From IMG/VR virus record IMGVR_UViG_3300020394_000862, positions 1 through 64,000 of that record: a DNA stretch of 64,000 bases; one strand, 5' to 3'. The DNA comes from a virus. The notes under the pieces are model-generated. The model was not told the DNA's origin. It saw nothing but the letters and a program-made list of their open reading frames with translations, and did no database searches. Position numbers and translations under genes: made by a program. Below, piece after piece: positions 17,129-24,971 of this stretch (position 1 is its first letter; each line of letters opens with the position of its first letter).

Positions 17129-17617
17129 TTAATCTGTATTACCGCTGAACGACTGCAATTCAGATTTCAAAATAGTAATGAACGTGTCGAGGTCAAACTC
17201 ACGGCTGCCAGGCAACGATCTTATAAGAGTTAGTACTTCATCATCATAGTCGTCGTTTTCTAGCGCGTCTACAAGTGCACGGGCTTGTGGATATTCTAAG
17301 TTGTACTCTTTTACAAAGTACTCAGCGTCAGGATTATTATCAGTAATGATAGCTGATCCGGGACGGTAGGTCTTTTCAGATACAGATTTTATGTCACGTT
17401 CAGCTTGACTGATTAACGTTTCGATGTCGTGACCAGTACGGCGACGAAGGGTCGAAAAATCACCCATGCCCTCAACAACAAGTTTCGCGTCACTGTTAAC
17501 GATACGAAAGCGTTTCTGTGGGTCATTGTACATAATGGTGGCTTTTGAGTCCATATCTAGGTTTAGATTGAACTCAGCCAGTTTAGCTCGGTTGTATTTC
17601 CTTTTTCTTAATGGCAT
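17129..17617 (-). CDS. Unknown protein with basic N-terminus
   Basis: 162 residues. It begins MPLRKRKYNRAK (nucleic-acid-binding-like), then a predicted alternating alpha/beta middle and an acidic C-terminal half (ENDDYDDEV). GGAG lies six bases before the ATG. A TTAAATA motif inside a CCTTATTTAAGG palindrome lies 33 bp upstream. No domain recognised. Confidence 0.6.
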   Translation of the reverse strand: MPLRKRKYNRAKLAEFNLNLDMDSKATIMYNDPQKRFRIVNSDAKLVVEGMGDFSTLRRRTGHDIETLISQAERDIKSVSEKTYRPGSAIITDNNPDAEYFVKEYNLEYPQARALVDALENDDYDDEVLTLIRSLPGSREFDLDTFITILKSELQSFSGNTD

Positions 17618-17649
17618 GCATAACTCCGAAAATAAGGTTTCTTATACCT

Positions 17650-17656
17650 TATTTAA
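17650..17656 (-). promoter_or_regulatory. Late-type promoter motif TTAAATA
   Basis: TTAAATA on the minus strand, 33 bp before the start at 17617, inside the palindrome CCTTATTTAAGG and at the end of the ligase-like gene. Confidence 0.35.
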
Positions 17657-17661
17657 GGAAG

Positions 17662-19734
17662 TTATCCAAAAGCAGTTTCTATTCTGTTGCCCAATACTAC
17701 ACGATACAGCTGGGCTGATTCGCTTGCTGCCTTCGTAATGCGCATTAGGGCTTCTAGCTTTCGCCTTGCTTCACAGAATGCTGCCAATGTACGGCTGTGT
17801 ATACAGTCGTCTGCGTAAGAAATATCAACGCCGTTGGGTATAGTGATTGCCAAGCTTTTATATGTACTAAGGTACTCGTCAAGCATAATTTGGTGACTGC
17901 GGAGCGCACGAGTAAGAGTGTCGGTGAACTTCTCTTTTACGTAAGCCACGTCAAGACTACCTTTAATAAGCTTAAGGAATTTATCAGGGGTTTCTGCTTG
18001 TGAACGAATTACTCGTTTAGCCGAGATGGTAGCGTAACGAGTGTCACCTAGTATATGGGCAAGTTCTAACATTGTCTTGCCTACTAGGGAATCGTTTTTG
18101 TTGTTTAAGACAGTGGACTTGATTTCTTCTCGCTTTTGCCAAATGAAGTTTTTAGCCTCTAAGAAAGTATCTTTGTCAACTATTTTAAACATGAAACCGT
18201 CAGGGTGTTTTATAACTATGCCTTCAATCCAGCTGTCTTCTCTGTCAGAAAACTTACTTGTACTAGAATGAACCAGCGCAGATAAGAGGTGTTTCTTCAC
18301 CTCTTGCTTGGCTTTTTTGATCTTGTCACGGCACGGGTTTCTTGAGTCTTTGACTTTTTGTTTTAAAGAATTCCAAGTATCTTGGTCAGTATCTTCGGGA
18401 CGTTTGCCGTTCAGTTTAAAGTTTGCAACTTCGCTTACTGACATACCTGTCTCTGCGTCTGTCTCACCTAGATTTGCGTTGTATTGCTCAATTGCAGTAC
18501 TTAAGTCGCTTTTAGCCAAGGACTCTTGTAAGAACTTCTGTGACATTTGCGGAACTTCACTGAACATAACTTTAGATGTTCGCTTTTCTTTTAGCGCAGT
18601 ATTGCCGTCTCTACTAACTAAGCAATCATGCTCGACACTAGTGATACCATTTGACTCGTAAATCTCAGCGACTTTAGGCAGTATGTGCGGGTCGCCCTTT
18701 AACTGCCTTAATAACACGATGTCATTCACTGTATCGTCGTAACGAATTACGTTGGGTATCTCGTCGTAAAGCACTTCTACTTCTATTTCAAAGTCGCCCA
18801 GCGATGTCACTTCGCTTTCACGAGTTAACAATGCGCGGTGAGCAAATATCCGATAGTTGCTACTGAAGTTTTCGGGATGTTCGTCAACTGAATATACCTT
18901 ATCCAGATTCCCAAACACGGTATACATCTGGCCGTTTTCTACGCCAAATCGCATATTACTTCCGTCCAGTTTCTCAGTTACAACACATAGTTCCAAATCA
19001 TTAATTGCTCGGTGAAACAGAGCATCGTCTAAATCTTCTAAATGCGTGATGCCACGCTTCTTATCAACCGGCGCGGCGTGTTCGTTAATCAGTGAATGCT
19101 TGTATTCAGGGCTTAGTGTACTTTGACGAATAATACTGCGGTATATACGTGGCGCAGAATCAAACATAGTAGACACGACACCCACTGCCTCGGATAGTAC
19201 CATATACGCGGTTGGCAATAATGAACCACCGTAAAGCGAAAGTATTTCGCCCAGTAATAGTTGCCAATAATCCTGTACTTGCGGCGTGGTTGCGTGCTTG
19301 TACGGGTAATTTGCTAACGAAAGCATGGTTATAAATGCACATTCGTCGTGCTGTGATAAGACCAAATCCGGGTTAAGATCGGGGTCACCAATTGCAGTTT
19401 GACCATCATGTGTGCGAATCACATCTGAATCTAAACCCGTCATAATAACGTACTTAAAAGCGCGGTTCGCTTCATTGCTAAGAAAGTACGACGACGATAC
19501 ATATCGTAGAGTTGAAAGAACAGATGTTTCCGGTTGTGCTGATAGTTGCACACAAAGGTCCACTACATCCTTGGCAGACACGTTGCTTGACGCAGCAACT
19601 TGGTTAATCATCTGCAGGTTAGTAGTCACCGCCTGTTCTATAATCTCGCCGGCTTTGCGCGATATAGATATATCACGAGGTTCTAAAACCTGCAAAAGCT
19701 TACCGGTCAAGGCGTTTTTTTCTTTTTTCATCAT
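17662..19734 (-). CDS. Nucleotidyltransferase-type ligase, probably RNA ligase, with large extra domains
   Basis: 690 residues. Motif I of the ligase/capping superfamily is EKLDGSN (K255 as the AMP-accepting lysine), preceded by VVT. Motif III-like GDFEIEVEV is near residue 315, motif IV is IEGIVIKH (503-510) and motif V-like FMFKIVDK follows (K517). About 250 residues lie before motif I and ~180 between motifs III and IV, much more than in T4 RNA ligases. The insertion is Lys-rich and helical. It is therefore likely an RNA (or DNA) end-joining enzyme with added specificity domains. The separate gp30-type DNA ligase at 44139 makes a replication role less likely. Confidence 0.7.
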   Translation of the reverse strand: MMKKEKNALTGKLLQVLEPRDISISRKAGEIIEQAVTTNLQMINQVAASSNVSAKDVVDLCVQLSAQPETSVLSTLRYVSSSYFLSNEANRAFKYVIMTGLDSDVIRTHDGQTAIGDPDLNPDLVLSQHDECAFITMLSLANYPYKHATTPQVQDYWQLLLGEILSLYGGSLLPTAYMVLSEAVGVVSTMFDSAPRIYRSIIRQSTLSPEYKHSLINEHAAPVDKKRGITHLEDLDDALFHRAINDLELCVVTEKLDGSNMRFGVENGQMYTVFGNLDKVYSVDEHPENFSSNYRIFAHRALLTRESEVTSLGDFEIEVEVLYDEIPNVIRYDDTVNDIVLLRQLKGDPHILPKVAEIYESNGITSVEHDCLVSRDGNTALKEKRTSKVMFSEVPQMSQKFLQESLAKSDLSTAIEQYNANLGETDAETGMSVSEVANFKLNGKRPEDTDQDTWNSLKQKVKDSRNPCRDKIKKAKQEVKKHLLSALVHSSTSKFSDREDSWIEGIVIKHPDGFMFKIVDKDTFLEAKNFIWQKREEIKSTVLNNKNDSLVGKTMLELAHILGDTRYATISAKRVIRSQAETPDKFLKLIKGSLDVAYVKEKFTDTLTRALRSHQIMLDEYLSTYKSLAITIPNGVDISYADDCIHSRTLAAFCEARRKLEALMRITKAASESAQLYRVVLGNRIETAFG

Positions 19735-19864
19735 GCAATGCCTTTACAAAAACGGTCTTCTCTGTGCTTTTTAGACTATTGTAGACAGCTTCCGCTTTCG
19801 GGTCTACCGTTTCCTTGTCGGCTGAGCCGTTCGGGTTAAGCCAAACTTTACTTTTTCTGGCCAT
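19700..19864 (-). CDS. Small basic protein overlapping two neighbours
   Basis: A 54-codon frame (MARKSKVWLNPNGSADKE ... RKKKRLDR) starts at 19864 inside the 3' end of the gene upstream (17-bp overlap) and ends 35 bp inside the ligase-like gene. AAGG for the ligase-like start lies within it, so it bridges the two by coupling. It has no good ribosome site of its own and may be translated by reinitiation. It is basic at both ends; function unknown. Confidence 0.5.
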   Translation of the reverse strand: MARKSKVWLNPNGSADKETVDPKAEAVYNSLKSTEKTVFVKALHDEKRKKRLDR

Positions 19865-20141
19865 TGATGGATTCCTTTAACTGACGTTCAAACTTGTCAG
19901 TATTCTTCGCTTTTACTGCGTTACAGAATTTCCGTTCCACTACTACTGCAACTTCTTCGCCATAGTTAGCTTCTAGTGAATTGAAAAAATTCAGTGCGGC
20001 TTCGAGCACCTTGATACCGCGTTCAGTGTGCTCGTCAGACATATGATCTACGGGAATGTCTGCAAACTGCCCAAGAATATCTTGTAGCGATTTACGACTC
20101 TCTGGTATCGAATCATAATTATCTAAATCAGATACTTTCAT
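19848..20141 (-). CDS. Unknown small protein downstream of the helicase
   Basis: 97 residues, helical and acidic in the first half (MKVSDLDNYDSIPESRK), with a C-terminal basic end. It begins 25 bp after the helicase stop, with AGGA-type ribosome sites. Because it sits directly behind primase and helicase it might be a replication accessory, but no loader motif is visible. Confidence 0.6.
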   Translation of the reverse strand: MKVSDLDNYDSIPESRKSLQDILGQFADIPVDHMSDEHTERGIKVLEAALNFFNSLEANYGEEVAVVVERKFCNAVKAKNTDKFERQLKESINGQKK

Positions 20142-20165
20142 TATCCTGCCTGTTTTATCCTAGAG

Positions 20166-21566
20166 TTAATCACTTCTACGCAAACTATTCCTAACTTTAG
20201 AGAACGCATCCACGGTACTGGACGCATCTTGCGTAGGTGCGGGCGGCTCTTTGCCCATTGTCCCTTTCTTATTTATAGAATCTAGAATAGAACTGGTTTG
20301 TGTCTCAATACTTCCGCGCTCGCCTTCTTCAAGATCGTCCATTTGCATAGTAGCAGGATTGTATTTTAAATCAATACGTTTACCTACACCACTTGAAGAG
20401 CGTGTCTTCAAAAGTTGTAACTGATAACGGCCGTTCTCTTTCATGGTGTTTGTTACGTAAATGCCGAACACGTTATCGGCTGTGTTAATTTTAGATACAC
20501 CGCCTGCAATGTGTTGGTGCCCAAAGTCAACTGCTTCGTGACTGTCACGGTTAAGCTGCGAGGCTGTATCCAACACAACGTCTAATTCAGCTGCCAAGTC
20601 ACGCAACTCTTCCGACACATATTTGTCTTTGGTGAATACGTCACTAGCATTTACTTTAGTACGGTAAGGCGAGCATAAGTCCAAGTAGTCAACACACAGT
20701 TTGTTTACTTTGCGGCCTGTCTGGATCTGATACTCTTTAACGTAAGCACGAATCTCAGCAGCAGTGGTACCGGACGGAAAACGTTTTATTTGTAGTGAGC
20801 CGCCGTACTTTTTAGCAAACATAGCAATACGAGTCGAAGCGTCTTCACTATCTCTCATCACGTTTTGTGTACTCAACCCCGCAAACATAGCGTCTAGACG
20901 CAACGCACACAAGTCCTCCGACAGTTCCAGTGATATGTACATCGCATTTTCACCGCGCATGACAGACTTTCTTGCAGAATTTTGTAGGAAAATACTCTTA
21001 CCAGTACCGGATTGTCCTGCGTAAATGTTAAGTGAACCTACTTCAACACCACCAAACAACGCGTGGTCCAAATCCCTATACCCGGTGGACACAAGAGGTT
21101 TCTTTTCTTTCATGCGCCGCAAACGGCCTAACGGATCGTCGAAGTAATCAGTACCCAAGTCTTTAACAAGACCTACTTGCACTGCTTCTTTAACTAGTTG
21201 TTCAACGCTGCCGTATTCTTTCTTTTCAATTAAGCGCGGAGCATCAAGGACAGCTTTGATAATTTCTTTGTGTCGAGCAAACTTTTCGTAGTTATCAAGG
21301 AACCATTCCTTGTGCTCATCTTGCAGGTCCTTTGTTACGTTGAATTGTTTGCCCACCACCGCTTTTAATTGATCTAAGTCAGGCAATGCGCTGTATTCAT
21401 CAGCATATTTTACCATGAAATCGACAGTCTTTTTATTTGTCTCAGAGGCGTAGTGATCAGACTTAATCACATTACGACAGCGCACAAATAATTCAGGATC
21501 GCTTAAGAAAAATTGAATGAATAACTCCTCGACCTGCGGAGTATATTCTTGGATGTAATCAGACAT
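20166..21566 (-). CDS. 41: Replicative DNA helicase, DnaB/gp41 type
   Basis: 466 residues, close to T4 gp41. An N-terminal helical domain (to ~150) precedes the RecA-like core. Walker A is GQSGTGKS (184-191); a Walker B-like KLCVDYLDL follows near 290; downstream are the DTASQLNR sensor region and a LLKTRSSSGVGKRIDL arginine-bearing block. It unwinds the fork 5'-3' as a hexamer and works with the primase encoded just upstream. AAGGA precedes the ATG and the start overlaps the primase stop by 8 bp. The C-terminal ~50 residues are low-complexity. Confidence 0.93.
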   Translation of the reverse strand: MSDYIQEYTPQVEELFIQFFLSDPELFVRCRNVIKSDHYASETNKKTVDFMVKYADEYSALPDLDQLKAVVGKQFNVTKDLQDEHKEWFLDNYEKFARHKEIIKAVLDAPRLIEKKEYGSVEQLVKEAVQVGLVKDLGTDYFDDPLGRLRRMKEKKPLVSTGYRDLDHALFGGVEVGSLNIYAGQSGTGKSIFLQNSARKSVMRGENAMYISLELSEDLCALRLDAMFAGLSTQNVMRDSEDASTRIAMFAKKYGGSLQIKRFPSGTTAAEIRAYVKEYQIQTGRKVNKLCVDYLDLCSPYRTKVNASDVFTKDKYVSEELRDLAAELDVVLDTASQLNRDSHEAVDFGHQHIAGGVSKINTADNVFGIYVTNTMKENGRYQLQLLKTRSSSGVGKRIDLKYNPATMQMDDLEEGERGSIETQTSSILDSINKKGTMGKEPPAPTQDASSTVDAFSKVRNSLRRSD

Positions 21567-22767
21567 TCATATCCTTTTTTAGATTTATTGTTAGTGGATT
21601 AGTCTCTACGCTAGCTAGTATACTTTGGATTGTGTAAATCCTACCGTACTTAGCAGCGGCAGCCGCCGCGTCCTTAAATTTATGTTTCCAAGGCGGAAAC
21701 GATACTGACCAGCCTTCCCTTATAGCTATGTCGATCAAGTCGTCGCCGTCTTTGTCGTTATCAGGCACAACAATTACAGGCATGCCTAAATTTTTGATCA
21801 TGTATATTTGATCATCGTTAATGTTTCTTCCGCCACATGCCATGCCTTGCATAACATACGCGTCAATAACACCTTCATACAACACCGCAAACGTTCGTTT
21901 GTAGTTGTTATGGAATAAGTGGTAATTGAATATCGCATCGTCCGGCATCATTGAATGATACTTTTTAATCTTTGCAGCGCGGTCATTTACTGCACGCGCC
22001 GTATAACCGATCCGTTTACCGCCAAATTCAAACGGAAGTATTATACGATTGCCTGCTTCTTTAGTGACAGCGTAACTCCAACATATGTCGTCGAACTCAA
22101 GCAAGTCACGTTCGTACATATAAAGCAAACACTCATTCACATCAGCAGGAATAGGATGCCCCAGCTCAGCTCTATCAAGGTAATAACTCATAGGCTTAGC
22201 ATCACCCGGATAACTATGCTCGCGTGACCAGCGCTTTGTTATTTGCACGTAACGGGTACTAAACTCGTTAAACTCAGGCATGACATTATCTGTTATCCTT
22301 GTTCTGAGTATTTGACGTATTTGTTTCTCGTCTTTAATAAGACTTTGTGCAACTTCGTTGAGTTTGGGCTTCTTGTCTTTGAATAGTTCAGCAAACGGAA
22401 CTTCTGTTTCTTCGGGCTCCGGCTCAAGCATCAAGTCAGAGATGACACCACTGTGCAGGTCTTCAAATAACCCGTACTTGATCTCATCTATGAGTTGCTT
22501 TTTAACGCCGAGTTGGCGCATAAATGACTTGAGCGGCTTGCTCAGCTGTTTCTTGTGATATTCGTATTTGAACTTAAAGCCGCAATTGAAGCACGACCCA
22601 CCGAAGCCTTTATGATCGACTTTCATACCGAATCGTTTCTTGGTGTCAGGCGTGTGTCCTTTAGTAACACACATCGGGCAATTTCTAGTCCTGAAACCTT
22701 TTCTTGATATTTTATGTGGCCCGAAATTCTCTAGTATAGTATCTAGTAACTTCTGATCCCAGCTCAT
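21559..22767 (-). CDS. 61: DNA primase, DnaG/gp61 type
   Basis: 402 residues. The zinc-binding domain shows C30-x2-C33 and C59-x2-C62 (CPMC ... CFNC). The TOPRIM domain shows the glutamate motif VLYEGVIDAYVMQG and the acidic motif VVPDNDKDGDD. It makes RNA primers for lagging-strand synthesis with the helicase encoded downstream. It lacks a strong ribosome site (AATAAGAAT before the ATG). A strong promoter at 22801-22829 starts this unit, consistent with early expression. Confidence 0.9.
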   Translation of the reverse strand: MSWDQKLLDTILENFGPHKISRKGFRTRNCPMCVTKGHTPDTKKRFGMKVDHKGFGGSCFNCGFKFKYEYHKKQLSKPLKSFMRQLGVKKQLIDEIKYGLFEDLHSGVISDLMLEPEPEETEVPFAELFKDKKPKLNEVAQSLIKDEKQIRQILRTRITDNVMPEFNEFSTRYVQITKRWSREHSYPGDAKPMSYYLDRAELGHPIPADVNECLLYMYERDLLEFDDICWSYAVTKEAGNRIILPFEFGGKRIGYTARAVNDRAAKIKKYHSMMPDDAIFNYHLFHNNYKRTFAVLYEGVIDAYVMQGMACGGRNINDDQIYMIKNLGMPVIVVPDNDKDGDDLIDIAIREGWSVSFPPWKHKFKDAAAAAAKYGRIYTIQSILASVETNPLTINLKKDMNV

Positions 22768-22800
22768 ATTCTTCTTATTATTTTGGCTTTTATGCGCAGT

Positions 22801-22829
22801 AGTATAATACCGGCTACCAAAATAATCAA
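22801..22829 (-). promoter_or_regulatory. Strong sigma-70-like promoter of the primase-helicase operon
   Basis: TTGATT (22829-22824) and TATACT (22806-22801) separated by 17 bp on the minus strand, 34 bp before the primase start. It overlaps the end of the structural gene at 22826. The same -35 hexamer is used at 26459-26487. Confidence 0.75.
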
Positions 22830-23578
22830 GATCGCCAAGTCAGTTTGTCAAAAGTTCCCATGTTTTCCAAATCGCCTTTGAGAATGAACTTCACCCAGTA
22901 AAGATTACCCACTACGTTGAACGCGTGTGTACCTGTGAACTTATCCATTTGTATCTCATTTACTGGCAAATCCTGTATGGTAACAGGGAACCAAGAATTA
23001 TTGTCCGGCGGCGGATCTAACTCCAGAGTACCGTATATCTCTAGCGTTCCACTAAAGTTATCTGCTTGGATAGACATCGTGTGCAAACTGTTTCTGTGGT
23101 TTCTTAGAGCGTTACAGGGTATGGCTGAGCTACTATACACAGTTACGCCGTCTTTTAAAGTAGGAAGCCACTTTTCAAACGGTTTTATCTCTTCTCTACT
23201 AGGGCGCGGTGTGCTATCTGCGTGGCCTGTTACCTCTACTTCGAAGCGAATCTCGCCGTTCAAGTCACGGTAAAGAGGTTGGCGCGGGTTATGTTCGTAA
23301 TTGTTAGTGTCGAACATTTCCATAGACTCAAGAACCATCTCGTAATAGCCAGGCTCAACCTCTAGTAGCTCACCTTCGAGTACACTTAATGAAAACTGAT
23401 CATCGTCAGTTTGTACTAATCTTTTTTCAAATACTTTATCGCCATTCATGCGATCTACAATCTTCGCCATAACCACAAGCCCGCTCACATTCTGGCGTTT
23501 CATGTCACGGTTACGGACTCTAAAATAATGAGTATTGTCAACACCGCGGTGGAGGGTGATGGTATCATTGTCATTCAT
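22826..23578 (-). CDS. Virion protein, BppU-like N-terminal region
   Basis: 250 residues from the ATG at 23578 (MNDNDTITLHRGVDNTHYF), with GAGG nine bases upstream. The first ~100 residues describe an H-R-G-x-x-(N/D)-xxFRVRNRD ... GLVVMAKIVD pattern like the N-terminal domain of baseplate upper proteins and many phage structural proteins. The C-terminal ~100 residues resemble a beta sandwich (FSGTLEIYGTLE ... YWVKFILKGDLE). Probably baseplate or fibre-associated. It ends at the primase promoter. Confidence 0.6.
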   Translation of the reverse strand: MNDNDTITLHRGVDNTHYFRVRNRDMKRQNVSGLVVMAKIVDRMNGDKVFEKRLVQTDDDQFSLSVLEGELLEVEPGYYEMVLESMEMFDTNNYEHNPRQPLYRDLNGEIRFEVEVTGHADSTPRPSREEIKPFEKWLPTLKDGVTVYSSSAIPCNALRNHRNSLHTMSIQADNFSGTLEIYGTLELDPPPDNNSWFPVTIQDLPVNEIQMDKFTGTHAFNVVGNLYWVKFILKGDLENMGTFDKLTWRS

Positions 23579-23624
23579 GCTATAAGTCCTCGGTATTCCC
23601 ACGAAAACGGTACTTTCATGGTTA

Positions 23625-23632
23625 CATAAATA
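23625..23632 (+). promoter_or_regulatory. T4-late-like motif CATAAATA
   Basis: CATAAATA on the plus strand, 55 bp before the start of the plus-strand gene at 23688; it differs from T4 late TATAAATA only at the first base. A CTAAATA on the opposite strand at 23671-23677 faces the divergent gene starting at 23578. Confidence 0.35.
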
Positions 23633-23687
23633 TATGGTGTACAACACAACAAATATGCCTTTTTAAAGATATTTAGCAGGTAACAAA

Positions 23688-24059
23688 ATGACCCAAGACG
23701 AACTAACTAAAAAATTTCCTTTCCTAACTGGCTTAAAAATAGGAGATGACGAATATTTAGGAATTATTGAAAATGTAGCGAGTAAGGCCGTTACGTTCTA
23801 TGATTTCGAAGCACTAACGGACCACGCTGAAAAGGTGTTATTCCTTAAACTTGGCTCGAACTGGTGGTGGGAAACAAACAGATCAATCCCGATCGGTGTG
23901 TATTTATTTGAAGAGATGCAAGCGTTTTCGCATACTGTACGAACATACAGGGAAAAAGACGTAGAAGTCTTGTTCGGACCCTACGTCAGTTTAGACGAAA
24001 TGTGTCAGAAGAAATTCGGTAAAAAGCGCGTTGTTAAACTAGTAACTAATATGGGCTAG
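23688..24059 (+). CDS. Unknown protein, lone plus-strand gene
   Basis: 123 residues. A tryptophan-rich centre (LGSNWWWETNRSIPIGVYL) and a C-terminal KKFGKKRVVKLV basic segment are conserved-looking; a WWWE-x-NR-x-(I/L)-PI pattern occurs in T4-like phages in proteins of unknown role. AGCAGG precedes the ATG. The gene is convergent with the HD-hydrolase operon and the two stop codons overlap in CTAG. Confidence 0.65.
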   Translation: MTQDELTKKFPFLTGLKIGDDEYLGIIENVASKAVTFYDFEALTDHAEKVLFLKLGSNWWWETNRSIPIGVYLFEEMQAFSHTVRTYREKDVEVLFGPYVSLDEMCQKKFGKKRVVKLVTNMG

Positions 24060-24637
24060 GCAGCCTTTAGCGCTTGTTTAACAATCGACATTCTTTTAAC
24101 AAATAACTTGAGAGCCATTGGATCGGCCAATGCAAGTTTATGATGAAGTGTAACTTTTTCATTCATATAATCATATGCAAACTTGCGGCCCGACTTCAAA
24201 TGAATCGTCATTATATTATCGGCAGCATCGCACACTTTGACGGTCTGTGATACTCGGGTACCAGCAGCATAGTGATTGGCTTCAAGTATTTTTCTAAACT
24301 TGCGGTTACCAGAAGACTTGGTTATCTCTGTATAAGTGTAATACAGATGATACGCAAACTCAGTACCGAATTTATTAATTACCGTAACAAGCTCTACGTC
24401 TTCGTCTTCCACTACATCGTGCATTACTGCTACACGGATTGCCATCACCTTATCATCATGCGACAAGCCCGTTTCTAGGACGTTTAACGCTACGTTAATA
24501 GGGTGAATAATATATAGGTCGTTTGTCCCGATTCTTTTTCGATCACTATGCGCGTCGTATGCGAAATCAAAATACTCTTGAAATCCAGGATCGAGTTCAA
24601 GCAGCGGGGCAATCAATGCCTGATAGCGTTCTTTCAC
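24056..24637 (-). CDS. HD-domain hydrolase of the SpoT/MESH1 type
   Basis: 193 residues from the GTG at 24637, with AAGGA eight bases upstream. It keeps the residues of the (p)ppGpp hydrolase site in order: R near 33-35 before IGTNDLYIIHP with H45, H73-D74 (VMHD), E77-D78 (VVED), and D137/N141 in VKVCDAADNI (compare KLADRLHN in SpoT). There is no synthetase domain. It probably hydrolyses (p)ppGpp or a related alarmone. A phage could use this to reverse stringent starvation signals or to neutralise alarmone-type toxins; that is inference. MazG-like and other HD substrates remain possible. Confidence 0.72.
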   Translation of the reverse strand: MKERYQALIAPLLELDPGFQEYFDFAYDAHSDRKRIGTNDLYIIHPINVALNVLETGLSHDDKVMAIRVAVMHDVVEDEDVELVTVINKFGTEFAYHLYYTYTEITKSSGNRKFRKILEANHYAAGTRVSQTVKVCDAADNIMTIHLKSGRKFAYDYMNEKVTLHHKLALADPMALKLFVKRMSIVKQALKAA

Positions 24638-24884
24638 GTATTGTTTCCTTTTTATTGTTGTCTATGTCTATGGCCATATCTGTGTTGAGAAAATCATCAA
24701 GTTCATAAAACTCAACACGAAAGCCTTTTAGTAAGGCAACGCCCGGTTCATACTTTTCCTCACACAACTCTTCACCGTATATCGTCCGTAACTCGTCAGT
24801 CAACATGCAATGCGTACTTATGTTCACTGTTCTGATATAGTATCGAGTTTTTGTGCAACTCTTTAGTTGAAAGCTCGTGTACAT
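24597..24884 (-). CDS. Unknown small protein before the HD hydrolase
   Basis: 95 residues, start at 24884 with a near-perfect AGGGAG four bases upstream. Mixed alpha/beta, with an acidic middle (LDDFLNTDMAIDIDNN) and no recognised motif. It overlaps the HD gene by 41 bp, so translation of the two is linked. An AATAAATA late-type motif lies 22 bp upstream (24906-24913). Confidence 0.6.
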   Translation of the reverse strand: MYTSFQLKSCTKTRYYIRTVNISTHCMLTDELRTIYGEELCEEKYEPGVALLKGFRVEFYELDDFLNTDMAIDIDNNKKETIRERTLSGIDCPAA

Positions 24885-24905
24885 GTGTCTCCCTGTATTT
24901 TTATG

Positions 24906-24913
24906 TATTTATT
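24906..24913 (-). promoter_or_regulatory. Late-type promoter motif AATAAATA
   Basis: AATAAATA on the minus strand, one base from T4 late TATAAATA, 22 bp before the start at 24884. Confidence 0.4.
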
Positions 24914-24922
24914 CGCAATGCG

Positions 24923-24949
24923 AAAGAAGGGACCAAAAGCCCCTTCTTT
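24923..24949 (-). terminator. Intrinsic terminator of the DUF2828 gene
   Basis: AAAGAAGGG (24923-24931) / CCCTTCTTT (24941-24949), a perfect nine-base-pair stem with a nine-base loop, 23 bp past the stop at 24972. Confidence 0.75.
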
Positions 24950-24971
24950 AAATACTAGGGCGCACTACGCC

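Noticed and set aside
24000-24110. Inverted repeat GTTAAAC ... GTTTAAC flanking the convergent stops near 24057
   Set aside because: Only seven bases with a loop of over 30; likely chance in A/T-rich sequence.
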